Assembly (NCBI RefSeq): GCF_004402705.1
Contig: NZ_SOFM01000045.1
Coordinates: 1 to 64,000 of the forward strand
Reading direction: 5' to 3'
DNA: 64,000 nucleotides
Source of the DNA: Cryobacterium mannosilyticum
GTDB lineage: Bacteria > Actinomycetota > Actinomycetes > Actinomycetales > Microbacteriaceae
A program made the position numbers and the translations under genes. Shown one piece after another: positions 1 to 8,397 of the stretch (within the stretch, counting starts at the first letter, position 1; the number at the start of each line of letters is the position of its first letter). The notes below the pieces were generated by a model. That model was not told the origin of the DNA. It ran no database searches and was given only the letters and a program-made list of their open reading frames with translations.

Positions 1-1156
1 CCGGCGGCCGCGCGGGCTGTGCCGGCGGGGCAGTCGTCGCGTCGTCGCCGGCCCCGGTCGGCGGTGCCGCGGCGGCCGCACCCCCGCCGCTCGAGGGCGG
101 CGCCGTCGCCGCTGCGTCGCCGTAGAACACGGTCCTCGCCGGGCTGCCGCTGCTCATGTTGCCGGCCGGATCCTGCTGCACGGCGCGCACCTGGTAGGAG
201 CCGGCGGCGACTCCGCCGGCGGTGCAGCGCCAGACGCCCCCGGAGACCCGGGCCGTGCACACCGAATACGGCCCGGCGAAGACCGTGACGGTCGCGCCGT
301 CCTCACCCGCACCCTCATAGCTGGCCCCGCTCAGCGGCACCCGCGCCGAGTCGGCGGGGGAGGCCAGCCCCGGGGCGGCGGGGGCGTCGACGTCGAACCG
401 GAGCGTGACGGGGGCGCTGGAGTTGGAGGAGGAGGGCAGGCTGAACGAGGTCTGCTGCACCGCGGTCACGTCGACCGGGCCGCCGGCCAGGCCGCCGCCG
501 AAGGTGCACGACCAGGCGCCGGCCCCGTCGGCGGTGGAGGTGCACCGTTGGCCGCTGCTCAACTCGGTGATGACGGATGCGTTCGGATAACCGTTCCCGC
601 GTACGACGCCGTTCGAGGCGCCGCCGCCGGTGGGCCCGCCGCTGACGCTCGGCGCCGCGAGTACCGCGATGGTCTGCTCGGCAGCGAGGGCGGGTTGCCC
701 GGTGACGACGACCCGCAGGGGCACGGACGGTCCGCTCGGCAGCGGCACTCGGGTGCAGGTCCAGGCGGTGGACGGGCCGGCGGCCACGATGCAGAGCGGG
801 TCGTCGCCGGTGGGGGACAGCAGCTGGATCTCCTGGCCGGCCTCCCGGGTGCCGGACACCGTGGTGCTTCCGCTGCCGACGAAACTGCCGGCCTGCGGGC
901 TGTCGATGGTCGGGGCGACCGCCGCGGCGGTGTCTCGCGGGGTCGGGGCCGGCGACGGGGTCGGCGTGGGCGCAGGGTCGGCCGGGACGGACTGCACGGC
1001 CCGCGGCTGGCCGGCTTGGGCGGGGGCCGCGGCGCACACTCCGAACCCCAGCACAAGCACCAGGCCGAGAGCGGATGCGGCGGCCCGGCGCGGGTTCGAT
1101 CGGCGGCCCTGTCGCGCGTCCGTGAGGCGCGATACGGCGAAGCGAGACCGAAGCAT
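1..1156 (-). CDS. Secreted Ig-like modular surface protein (partial, C-terminus beyond window)
   Basis: The frame is open from an ATG at 1156 (preceded by AGGGGGA) to the window edge, 385 codons with no stop, so the gene is truncated by the window and not necessarily in the genome. Residues 1-48 form a long Sec signal peptide with a hydrophobic core (ALGLVLVLGFGV) and an APAQA-GQ cleavage site. A Pro/Thr/Ala-rich linker follows to about residue 75. Next come three or so repeated beta-type modules, each holding a Cys pair of the form C-x(11-12)-W-x-C (for example SVCTARVSGGVWRC), which suggests a disulfide in an Ig-like fold of the kind seen in bacterial adhesins. The visible end is Gly/Ala/Pro-rich, like a stalk before a wall or membrane anchor. 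No catalytic motif is visible. Function unknown; a cell-surface or adhesive role is inference. Confidence 0.7.
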   Translation of the reverse strand, partial: MLRSRFAVSRLTDARQGRRSNPRRAAASALGLVLVLGFGVCAAAPAQAGQPRAVQSVPADPAPTPTPSPAPTPRDTAAAVAPTIDSPQAGSFVGSGSTTVSGTREAGQEIQLLSPTGDDPLCIVAAGPSTAWTCTRVPLPSGPSVPLRVVVTGQPALAAEQTIAVLAAPSVSGGPTGGGASNGVVRGNGYPNASVITELSSGQRCTSTADGAGAWSCTFGGGLAGGPVDVTAVQQTSFSLPSSSNSSAPVTLRFDVDAPAAPGLASPADSARVPLSGASYEGAGEDGATVTVFAGPYSVCTARVSGGVWRCTAGGVAAGSYQVRAVQQDPAGNMSSGSPARTVFYGDAAATAPPSSGGGAAAAAPPTGAGDDATTAPPAQPARPP

Positions 1157-1263
1157 GAATTCCCCCTGTCACCATTTCAGGGGTCATGGCCGCAAAAGTC
1201 AACATCAGTGACCCCGCGTGTCTCCGACGCGGCAGATTCGTTATCTCCGGGCATGGTGCATAC

Positions 1264-1271
1264 TGACGTCA
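1264..1271. promoter_or_regulatory. 8-bp palindrome TGACGTCA upstream of the MFS operon
   Basis: A perfect TGACGTCA palindrome lies about 100 bases before the MFS start, in the divergent gap (1157-1368) between the secreted protein and the four-gene operon. It could be a repressor operator, but a single 8-bp palindrome is weak evidence. Nothing else definite is visible in this gap. Confidence 0.2.
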
Positions 1272-1368
1272 GGGTCGAACGTCCCGCTCCTTTTCGGCGA
1301 AGAGTGAGGTCTCTCATGGTTCCGGCCCGCCCCTTCCTGCCGTCCCGCCTGGGGCGCCCGGACGCCGG

Positions 1369-2628
1369 ATGACCGGCGCCGGCGGAACCACGGTCGTCGC
1401 CGTCCTCGCCGAACCCACCCGGCGGGTGCCGGGCCGGTGGATCGCCGCCTTCGCCACGGCCTGGCTCGGCATCTGGATGGCTCAGCTCACCCCGATCCAG
1501 TTGCTGCTGCCCGCGCAGATCGACCGCCGGCTGCACCCGGAGCACTGGATCGACAGCGTCGTGGCGTTCGGTGTCATCTCCGGCATCGCCGGAGCCTGCG
1601 CCATCGTGGCCTATCCGCTGGCGGGGGCGCTCTCCGATCGCACCACGAGCAGGTTCGGCCGCCGCCGGCCCTGGATCGCCGGCGGGGCGGTGCTGTTCGC
1701 GGCGGCCCTGCTGCTGCTCGGCCTGCAGGTGACCCTCGTCGGCATCGGCGTGTGCTGGGCGCTGGCGCTCACCGGTTTCTGCGTGCTGACGGCCGCGCTC
1801 ACCGCGACCATCTCCGACCAGGTCCCGGTGTCCCAGCGCGGATTCGTGTCGGGCTGGCTGTCCGCGCCGCAGGCCATCGGCACGATCCTGGGCCTGCTGC
1901 TGGTCACCATGCTGTTCACCGGCCAATTCGCCGGGTACGCGGTCGTGGCGGCGCTGCTGCTCTGTCTCACCATCCCGTTCCTGCTGCTGCCCGACGCGGT
2001 GTTGCCCGCCCGGCACGAGCGACTGACCCTTCGCGGGGTCGTGGAGGGCCTGTGGATCAGCCCGCGCGAGCATCCGGACTTCGGCTGGACCCTGCTCAGC
2101 CGGGTGCTCGTCAGTCTCGGGAACGCCCTCGGCACCACCCTGCTGCTGTACTTCCTGATGTTCGGGCTGGGCGACGCTGACGCCGAGGACGACCTGATCC
2201 TGCTGACGCTGGTCTACATGGTCTTCGTGATCGTGGCGTCGATCGGCTTCGGACGCCTGAGCGACGTGCTGAACCGGCGCAAGCTGTTCGTCTTCGTTGC
2301 GGCGGGGCTGCAGGGCGTCGCCGCGGTCATGCTCGCGTTCATCCCCGCGCTGCCCGCGGCGATGGTGGCCGCGGGAATCCTCGGCCTCGGCTATGGGGCC
2401 TTCCTGTCGGTCGACCAGGCGCTGGCCACCCAGGTGCTGCCCGACCCGGCCACGCGCGGCAAGGACCTCGGCATCATGAACATCGCCACCGCGGTGCCGC
2501 AGGCCGTCGCGCCGCTGCTCGGCGCGGGCGTCGTGGCGGCATTCGGCTTCCCGGGACTCTTCGTGCTGGCCGGGCTGTGCGCCTTCGCCGGGGCGATCGC
2601 CGTGGAGAAGGTCACGGCGGTGCGCTGA
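1369..2628 (+). CDS. MFS transporter (sugar/GPH-SLC45-like)
   Basis: A 419-residue integral membrane protein with about twelve hydrophobic segments. Loop 2-3 carries the major-facilitator signature (GALSDRTTSRFGRRRPWI, about residues 84-101), and a related G-R-L-S-D motif opens the second half (about 289). The FGRRRPWI form is typical of sucrose/glycoside-type (SLC45/GPH-like) carriers, so a sugar or glycoside substrate is likely, though not shown. It is the first gene of a four-gene operon; its TGA overlaps the next ATG by one base (TGATG). The ATG at 1369 has only a weak ribosome site. It presumably moves the compound handled by the three enzymes behind it. Confidence 0.85.
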   Translation: MTGAGGTTVVAVLAEPTRRVPGRWIAAFATAWLGIWMAQLTPIQLLLPAQIDRRLHPEHWIDSVVAFGVISGIAGACAIVAYPLAGALSDRTTSRFGRRRPWIAGGAVLFAAALLLLGLQVTLVGIGVCWALALTGFCVLTAALTATISDQVPVSQRGFVSGWLSAPQAIGTILGLLLVTMLFTGQFAGYAVVAALLLCLTIPFLLLPDAVLPARHERLTLRGVVEGLWISPREHPDFGWTLLSRVLVSLGNALGTTLLLYFLMFGLGDADAEDDLILLTLVYMVFVIVASIGFGRLSDVLNRRKLFVFVAAGLQGVAAVMLAFIPALPAAMVAAGILGLGYGAFLSVDQALATQVLPDPATRGKDLGIMNIATAVPQAVAPLLGAGVVAAFGFPGLFVLAGLCAFAGAIAVEKVTAVR

Positions 2629-3863
2629 TGGGCATCGACCTGGCCGTCACGACGGATGCCGCGCCGTGGCTGACCCCGGACCGCTACTGGCCAGCCCTCA
2701 CCGAGGCCACCTCCGGCCTCGGCACCCCCGTCGCCGCGCTGCACCTCGGCGCCCTCCGGCACAACACCGCCGACCTGCTCACCCGCGCGGCCGGCAGCCC
2801 GATCCGGGTCGCGACCAAGTCGATCCGGGTGCGCGGTGTGATCGAGGCGATCCTCGCCGTGCCGGGCTATCAGGGGCTGCTCGCCTACACGCTGGCGGAG
2901 GCGCTCTGGCTGGCCGACACGATGACCGACATCGTCGTCGGCTACCCGACCGCCGACAGCGGGGCGATCCTGGCTCTCGGCCGGTCGCCGGAGCTCGCCG
3001 GGCGGGTCACCCTGATGGTCGATTCGCTCGACCATCTCGACTTCATCGACGCCGTCCTCCCTCCGGGACGGCGGGAGACCATCCGGCTCTGCCTCGAACT
3101 GGACGCCGGCTGGGACGCGCCCGTGCTCGGCCGCCTGGGCGTCCACCGCTCGCCCGTTCACACGGTCGGCCAGGCCCGCGCCCTGGCCGCCGGCATCGCC
3201 GCCCGGCCAGGTTTCAGCCTCGTCGGGCTGATGGGCTACGAGGCGCAGATCGCCGGGGTCGGCGACCGGCCGGTCGGCCGGCCGCTCGGAGGTGTCGCCA
3301 TCCGCTGGATGCGCCGCCGCTCGAGCGAGGAACTGGCCGCGCGCCGGGCCGCCGCGGTCGCGGCGGTGCGGGAGGTCGCGAACCTCGAGTTCGTCAACGG
3401 CGGCGGCACCGGGTCGCTGGAAAGCACCCGCGCCGACGCCTCGGTCACCGACATCGCCGCCGGCAGCGGGTTCTTCGGCGGGCACCTCTTCGACCACTAT
3501 TCCGATTTCCGGCCGGCGCCGGCCGCCGCGTTCGCCCTCTCCGTCGTGCGCAAGCCGACCGCCGCGACCGCGACCCTGCTCGGCGGCGGTTGGATCGCCT
3601 CCGGGCCGCCCGGTCCCGACCGCAGCCCGCTGCCGGTCTGGCCGGAGGGCCTCGCGTTCCTGCCGCGGGAAATGGCCGGCGAGGTGCAGTCACCGGTCAC
3701 CGGCGCCGCCGCCGCCGGACTGCGGGTCGGCGACCGGGTGTGGCTGCGGCACACCAAGTCCGGCGAGCCCAGCGAGCACGTGAACGAGTTCGCGGTGGTC
3801 GACGACGGCCAGGTGGTCGACCTGCTGCCCACCTACCGCGGCGAAGGGAAGGCGTTCCTGTGA
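2628..3863 (+). CDS. PLP-dependent D-threonine aldolase/D-serine dehydratase-like enzyme
   Basis: 411 residues with the fold-type III (alanine racemase N-terminal) barrel followed by the small C-terminal beta domain of the D-threonine aldolase/D-serine dehydratase family. The Schiff-base lysine is probably K64 in VATKSIRV. A glycine-rich phosphate-binding stretch (NGGGTGSLEST) follows at about 271. The C-terminal motif reads RHTKSGEPSEHVNEF, where relatives have the His and nearby Cys/Asp that hold a metal; the usual partner residue is not obvious here. Annotation pipelines often call this group 'amino acid deaminase'. The ATG overlaps the MFS stop, and its own TGA overlaps the next start by GTGA. 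Real substrate unknown; the sugar-type neighbours suggest an aldol substrate rather than free D-amino acids (inference). Confidence 0.75.
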   Translation: MGIDLAVTTDAAPWLTPDRYWPALTEATSGLGTPVAALHLGALRHNTADLLTRAAGSPIRVATKSIRVRGVIEAILAVPGYQGLLAYTLAEALWLADTMTDIVVGYPTADSGAILALGRSPELAGRVTLMVDSLDHLDFIDAVLPPGRRETIRLCLELDAGWDAPVLGRLGVHRSPVHTVGQARALAAGIAARPGFSLVGLMGYEAQIAGVGDRPVGRPLGGVAIRWMRRRSSEELAARRAAAVAAVREVANLEFVNGGGTGSLESTRADASVTDIAAGSGFFGGHLFDHYSDFRPAPAAAFALSVVRKPTAATATLLGGGWIASGPPGPDRSPLPVWPEGLAFLPREMAGEVQSPVTGAAAAGLRVGDRVWLRHTKSGEPSEHVNEFAVVDDGQVVDLLPTYRGEGKAFL

Positions 3864-5173
3864 GCGCGAGCGGTGCCCGGTGGAGCAACTGGTCCGGCAG
3901 CGAGTCGGTCCGGCCGGTGCGGGTGGAACGCCCGGCGAGCGTCGGCGCCGTGCAGCGTGCGGTTCAGGCCGCCGCCGCGGCCGGCCTCAGGATCAAGGCC
4001 GTCGGCTCCGGCCACAGCTTTTCGGGCATCGCCGTGGCCCCCGGGGTGCAGCTCGACCTGAACGACCTCTCCGGCCTGGTCGCCGTGGACGAATCCCTGG
4101 ACCAGGTCACCCTGGCCGCCGGCACCCGGCTGCACCAGCTTCCCGCCCTGCTCGCGCCCCACAGGCTCGCCCTGGCCAACCTGGGCGACATCGACCGGCA
4201 GAGCATCGCCGGGGCCACCTCCACCGGCACCCACGGCACCGGCGGCGGCTTCGGCGGGCTGGCAACCCAGATCACGGCGGTGACCCTGGTCACCGCCGAC
4301 GGCGGCCTGCTCCGCGTCAACGCCGCCGAGAACGCCGAGCTGTTGCCGGCGGCCCGGCTCGGGCTGGGGGCCCTCGGCATCCTCGTCGACGTCACCGTGC
4401 AATGCGTGCCCCGCTTCCTGCTGCACGCGGTCGAGGCCGCCGAGCCGCTCGAGGAGGTGCTCGAGGGGTACCTCGACCGCTCCCGCACGGTGGACCACTT
4501 CGAGTTCTACTGGTTCCCGCACACCGGCAGCGCCCTGACAAAGAGCAACACCCGGCTGCCCGGGGACGCGGCCAGGGCGCCGGTCGGCCGGCTCTCCCGC
4601 TGGGTCGACGACGAGCTGTTCGCCAACGGCGCCTACCGGGGGATCTGCGCCGCCGGCACGGCGCTGCCCGGTCTGGTGCCCGGCTTCAACCGGCTGGCCG
4701 AACGGCTCGCCGGCCGCCGCGAGTACACGGATGCCTCCCACCGCGTCTTCGTCTCCCGCCGCACCGTGCGCTTCCACGAGATGGAGTACGCGCTGCCCCG
4801 GCACCTGGTTCCAGCCGCCCTCCGCGAGGTGCGGGCGCTGATCGACGCCCGCGGCTGGCGCATCTCCTTCCCGCTCGAGGTGCGGTCGGCCGCCGCCGAC
4901 GAACTGTGGCTCTCCACCGCGCAGGGCCGGGAGACCGGTTACATCGCCGTGCACCGGTACCACCGGGAAGACCCGGCCGAGTATTTCCACGCCGTCGAGG
5001 CGATCATGCGGGCACACGACGGGCGCCCGCACTGGGGCAAGATGCACTACCGCGACGCGGAGACGCTCCGCCCGGCCTACCCCCGGTTTACGGATTTCCT
5101 CCAGGTGCGTGACAGGCTCGACCCGGAGCGCCGCTTCAGCAACAGCTATCTGGAAAGAGTCCTGGGTCGATGA
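3860..5173 (+). CDS. FAD-linked sugar 1,4-lactone oxidase (D-arabinono-1,4-lactone oxidase family)
   Basis: 437 residues from a GTG at 3860 that overlaps the previous stop by four bases. The N-terminal PCMH-type FAD domain contains VGSGHSFSG; H52 is in the position of the histidine that binds FAD covalently in alditol and aldonolactone oxidases. A second flavin loop reads GATSTGTHGTGG (about 119-130). The C-terminal ALO domain ends with PHWGKMHY, the HWxK motif of the VAO superfamily. Members oxidise sugar lactones or alditols with oxygen or another acceptor in the cytoplasm. Length is normal. The gene sits between a PLP lyase-like gene and a GH1-like gene in one operon, so it probably oxidises a sugar derivative; the substrate cannot be read from sequence. 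Confidence 0.85.
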   Translation: MSASGARWSNWSGSESVRPVRVERPASVGAVQRAVQAAAAAGLRIKAVGSGHSFSGIAVAPGVQLDLNDLSGLVAVDESLDQVTLAAGTRLHQLPALLAPHRLALANLGDIDRQSIAGATSTGTHGTGGGFGGLATQITAVTLVTADGGLLRVNAAENAELLPAARLGLGALGILVDVTVQCVPRFLLHAVEAAEPLEEVLEGYLDRSRTVDHFEFYWFPHTGSALTKSNTRLPGDAARAPVGRLSRWVDDELFANGAYRGICAAGTALPGLVPGFNRLAERLAGRREYTDASHRVFVSRRTVRFHEMEYALPRHLVPAALREVRALIDARGWRISFPLEVRSAAADELWLSTAQGRETGYIAVHRYHREDPAEYFHAVEAIMRAHDGRPHWGKMHYRDAETLRPAYPRFTDFLQVRDRLDPERRFSNSYLERVLGR

Positions 5174-6639
5174 GCACCAAACCGGCAGGCAACACCCCCG
5201 CGGCGAGGGCCTGGCCCCACCGCGCCCGCGAACTCGGCGACCGGCTGCCCGCCGGCTTCGTCATCGGCACGGCAACGTCCGCGTTCCAGATCGAGGGCGG
5301 CGCCAGGGACGAAGGGCGGGGCGAGTCGAGCTGGGACCCGTTCACCCGCGCGGCGGGCCGGATCGTGGACGGCTCGAACGCATCCGTCGCCGCCGACCAC
5401 TTCCACAAGCTCGACGAAGACCTGACCCTGCTCCGCGAGCTGGGCGCCGACGTCTACCGGTTCTCCTTCGCCTGGTCACGGGTGCAACCCGACGGCCGGG
5501 GCGCGCTCAGCCGCACCGGGCTGGCCTTCTACGACCGGCTGCTGGACGGCCTGCTCGCCGCCGGGATCAGCCCGATGGCGACGCTGTTCCACTGGGACAC
5601 GCCGCTCCGGCTCCGCGGCGGCTGGCTCGGTCGCGACACCGCGCTGCGCTTCGGCGACTACGCGCACATGCTCGGCGAGGTCTTCGGCGACCGGATCGAC
5701 TCCTGGCTCACCGTGAACGACCCGGCCACCGTCTTCCTGAACGGGTATGCGCTCGGCACGGATGCGCCGGGGGAGACCCGCCGCTTCGCCGCCCTGCCGG
5801 CCGCTCACCATCAGCTCCTCGGCCACGGCCTGGCCGTGCAGGCGCTGCGGGCGGCCGACGTGCGCGGCCGGATCGGCATCGCCAACCTGCACACTCCCGT
5901 GCAGGCCGACAGCGGCCGGGAGGCCGATGAGGTCGCGGCCGAACTGTTCGACGTGCTGCACAACCGGCTCTTCGCCGACGCGGTGCTGCTCGGCCGCTAC
6001 CCCGAGCCGCCCGAGCCCTATGCGCTCGACCTGCGGATGCTCCTCGAAACCGACCCGGACGACCTCTCCACCATCCACCAGCCGCTCGACTTCTACGGGC
6101 TCAACTACCTGCAGCCGTCCCGGATCAAGGCCGGGCCGGCCGCGGCGACGACCCCGGCCGGCCCGCCGCGCGCCCCGGCGAAGCCGGAGACGACCGTGTC
6201 GTTCCCGTTCCACGTCACCCCGTTCCGGGAGTTCCCGGTCACCGGGGCCGGGGCGGCCGTCGCCCCCGAATACCTGGCTGTGGCCCTCGGCGAACTGCAC
6301 ACCCGCTACGGCGACCGGCTTCCGCCGGTCTACATCACCGCGAGCGGCGCCGGGTTCCCCGACGCGGCGGACCGGTACGGCGTCGTCGACGACCCGGCCC
6401 GGATCGACTACCTCGCCGAGCACCTCAGCGCGGCCCTCGACGCCGTCGCGCCCGGGGGCGTCGCCGAGGGCGTCGACCTGCGCGGCTACCTGGTGCGGTC
6501 CCTCCTCGACGGCTTCGAGTGGACGGCCGGCTACACCCAGCGCTATGGCCTTGTGCACGTCGACTTCGCCGACGGAAACCGCCGGCGCACCCCCAAGTCC
6601 TCCTACCGCTGGCTCCAGCAGGTGCTCGCCGCCCGCTGA
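5170..6639 (+). CDS. GH1 (beta-glucosidase) family protein lacking both catalytic glutamates
   Basis: 489 residues with a full-length GH1 TIM-barrel pattern: ATSAFQIEGG near the start, FHWDTP (normally HWDLPQ), and DGFEWTAGYTQRYGLVHVDF at the end. The two catalytic sites are changed. The acid/base TxNEP motif reads TVNDP (Asp at residue 184), and the nucleophile motif ITENG reads ITASG (Ala391-Ser392). Both were checked at DNA level (5711-5723 and 6337-6350). Glycone-binding residues (Gln in SAFQIEG, His-Trp-Asp, Glu-Trp near the end) remain, so the fold may still bind a sugar. Retaining hydrolysis by the normal mechanism is unlikely. It is the last gene of the operon (ATGA overlap with the oxidase) and the frame is intact, so it is not a decayed pseudogene. 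It may be a pseudoenzyme, a sugar sensor, or an enzyme with a different chemistry. Confidence 0.85.
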   Translation: MSTKPAGNTPAARAWPHRARELGDRLPAGFVIGTATSAFQIEGGARDEGRGESSWDPFTRAAGRIVDGSNASVAADHFHKLDEDLTLLRELGADVYRFSFAWSRVQPDGRGALSRTGLAFYDRLLDGLLAAGISPMATLFHWDTPLRLRGGWLGRDTALRFGDYAHMLGEVFGDRIDSWLTVNDPATVFLNGYALGTDAPGETRRFAALPAAHHQLLGHGLAVQALRAADVRGRIGIANLHTPVQADSGREADEVAAELFDVLHNRLFADAVLLGRYPEPPEPYALDLRMLLETDPDDLSTIHQPLDFYGLNYLQPSRIKAGPAAATTPAGPPRAPAKPETTVSFPFHVTPFREFPVTGAGAAVAPEYLAVALGELHTRYGDRLPPVYITASGAGFPDAADRYGVVDDPARIDYLAEHLSAALDAVAPGGVAEGVDLRGYLVRSLLDGFEWTAGYTQRYGLVHVDFADGNRRRTPKSSYRWLQQVLAAR

Positions 6640-6667
6640 CCCACCCCGCTTTTCGGCCCGCTCTCCC

Positions 6668-6680
6668 CGCCGAACTGTGA
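6668..6680. repeat. Half-copy of a gene-end palindrome (CGCCGAACTGTGA)
   Basis: These 13 bases are identical to the left arm of the complete hairpin found after gcvP (55320-55385). Here the matching right arm is missing, and the sequence runs instead into the IS30-like remnant. The position, just after a gene stop, is the same in both places. Confidence 0.5.
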
Positions 6681-6704
6681 CTTCGGCACCGTTGCCGCCC
6701 GGCA

Positions 6705-6790
6705 ATGTCAAGTGGTGGAAGCAACGCGGGGTTTTATGCTGCGAGGAGCAGCTGGTTCAGCCGGTTGGCTGGGGTCTCGAGGTCGAGGGT
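6705..6790 (-). mobile_element. Remnant of an IS30-like transposase 3' end and terminal repeat
   Basis: On the minus strand, 6790-6734 reads TLDLETPANRLNQLLLAA and then TAA, which matches the end of IS30-type transposases (usual pattern RPRKTL-x-W-x-TP-A-x-x). Downstream, GTTGCTTCCACCACTTGACA looks like the terminal inverted repeat of such an element. Only about 19 codons remain; the rest has been lost and replaced by the end of the ABC permease gene at 6810. The family call is by eye and moderately sure. Confidence 0.5.
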
Positions 6791-6809
6791 GGGGAGGGGA
6801 CGGGGGAGG

Positions 6810-7544
6810 CTACGGGGTGCGGCGGCGCAGGGTGATCGAGCCGAGCACGACCGCGCCGACGATCCACGCCCCGATGATCAGCAGTTCACCGCCGACATAC
6901 GCGGCATCCTGGGAATCATTCGCGACGGCCTGCAGCGCGTCGATCGCGTGCGAGAGCGGGAGCCAGTCGCTGATGGCGCGGAGGGCATCCGGCAGCTGGT
7001 CGCGCGGCAGGAAGATCCCACCGAGCAGGATCTGCGGGAAGACCAGCGCCGGCATGAACTGCACGACCTGGAATTCGGTGCGCGCGAACGCGCTGGCGAG
7101 CAGGCCGAGGGCCGTGCCGAGCACGGCGTCGGCGACCGCGACCGCGAGCAGCAGCCAGACCGATCCCGTGATCGACAGGCCGCAGACCCAGACCGAGTAG
7201 CCCACCGCGACCGCGGACTGCAGCACCGCGAGCAGTCCGAACGCCAACGTGTACCCGAGGATGAAGTCGCCCTTGCCGAGCGGCATCGACAGCAGCCGCT
7301 CGAGCGTGCCCGTCCGTCGTTCCCGCAGGGTGGTGATGCTCGTGACCAGGAACATCACGATGAACGGGAACAGTGCGATCATCGCCGGGCCGACCGTGTC
7401 GAACACCGGGGTGTCCGAGAAGATCCAAGCCAGCAGGCCGATCAGCAGGCTCGGCACCACGAGCAGCAACACGATCGTGCGCGGGTCGTGGCGGATCTGG
7501 CTGAGAACGCGCCCGGCGGTGGCCAGGGTGCGGCGCGGGTTCAC
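6810..7544 (-). CDS. ABC-2 type exporter permease
   Basis: 244 residues from a GTG at 7544 that overlaps the ATPase stop (GTGA). The frame stays open far upstream, but that is antisense overlap with the ATPase gene. Six hydrophobic segments follow the ABC-2 pattern: a first helix (IVLLLVVPSLLIGLLAWIF), the cytoplasmic loop TLRERRTGTLERLLSMP that is diagnostic of the family, and a final helix before RRRTP. It pairs with the ATPase at 7541-8305 to form an exporter of unknown substrate (drug, lipid or polymer). The gene ends next to the IS30-like remnant and its 3' end looks complete. Confidence 0.85.
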   Translation of the reverse strand: MNPRRTLATAGRVLSQIRHDPRTIVLLLVVPSLLIGLLAWIFSDTPVFDTVGPAMIALFPFIVMFLVTSITTLRERRTGTLERLLSMPLGKGDFILGYTLAFGLLAVLQSAVAVGYSVWVCGLSITGSVWLLLAVAVADAVLGTALGLLASAFARTEFQVVQFMPALVFPQILLGGIFLPRDQLPDALRAISDWLPLSHAIDALQAVANDSQDAAYVGGELLIIGAWIVGAVVLGSITLRRRTP

Positions 7545-8305
7545 AGGTCGCCGGCTTCCCGGGCGGCCGGGTCGGGCGACGGATGCGCGGCGATCAGGGC
7601 GAGGAACGCCGCCTCCACGTCGTGGGTGCCCGTCGAGGAGAGCAGGCCGGCCGGGGTGTCGTCGGCGAGGACCTCGCCGTGCCGCATCAGCAGCAGCCGG
7701 TCGCAGCGGCTCGCCTCGTCCATCACATGGCTGGACACGAGCAGGCTCGTCCCCGTGGCGGCCAGACGATGGAACAGGGCCCACAGTTCCGCCCTCAGCA
7801 CGGGGTCGAGGCCCACGGTCGGCTCGTCGAGCACGAGGAGTTCGGGGGAGCCGAGGAGGGCGCCGGCCAGGGACACCCGGCTGCGCTGCCCGCCGGAGAG
7901 CGAGCCGGCCAGCTGGCCGGCATTCGCGGCCAGGTCGGTGGCCTCGATCACCCGGTCGATGTCGTCGCGGGTCGCGCCCAGCACGGCGGCGAAGTATGCC
8001 AGGTTCTGGCGCACGGTGAGGTCGTCGTACACGCTCGCGTCCTGGGTGACGTAGCCGACCCGGCCGCGCAGCGACGCGGTGCCCGCCGCCCGGCCCAGCA
8101 CGGTGACCTCCCCGGACTGCACGATCTGCACCCCCACGATCGAGCGCATCAGGGTGGTTTTGCCGCATCCGCTCGGCCCGATCAGGCCGACGACCAGGCC
8201 GCGGGGCACGGAGAGGCTCAGTCCGTGCAGCACCGGATGCTTTCCCCGGCGGGCATGCAGGTCGCGCACCACGACAGCGGGAGCGGCTTTGTGCACCATG
8301 GTCAC
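7541..8305 (-). CDS. ABC transporter ATP-binding protein (ABC-2 exporter)
   Basis: 254 residues: Walker A GPSGCGKTT (about 43-51), Q-loop VTQDASVYDDLT, signature LSGGQRSR, Walker B LLVLDEPTVGLDP, and H-loop SSHVMDEA. The DEPTVGLDP and ASVYDDLT patterns are typical of ATPases that drive ABC-2 (drug/antibiotic or Nod-type) exporters. The GTG at 8305 and an internal ATG two codons later are both possible starts; there is no clear ribosome site, so the mRNA may be leaderless. It is translationally coupled to the permease downstream. Confidence 0.88.
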   Translation of the reverse strand: MTMVHKAAPAVVVRDLHARRGKHPVLHGLSLSVPRGLVVGLIGPSGCGKTTLMRSIVGVQIVQSGEVTVLGRAAGTASLRGRVGYVTQDASVYDDLTVRQNLAYFAAVLGATRDDIDRVIEATDLAANAGQLAGSLSGGQRSRVSLAGALLGSPELLVLDEPTVGLDPVLRAELWALFHRLAATGTSLLVSSHVMDEASRCDRLLLMRHGEVLADDTPAGLLSSTGTHDVEAAFLALIAAHPSPDPAAREAGDL

Positions 8306-8397
8306 ATTATTCGCCGATCAGGCACGGAAGTCATCCTCCGCGGACGGCGATTCTTGGAGTGTCATGGGAAGTGCATGGGAGCCTCAGGGCGCGCGGT

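Noticed and set aside
315..1205. Minus-strand open frame of 296 codons at the left edge
   Set aside because: It is one frame off the true reading (ATG 1156), which gives a clean signal peptide and Cys-paired modules and runs off the window.
2666..5173. A very long open frame (835 codons) running across two genes
   Set aside because: The first part is an Arg/Pro/Gly-rich shadow of the PLP enzyme gene; only the part from GTG 3860 is a real protein (the lactone oxidase).
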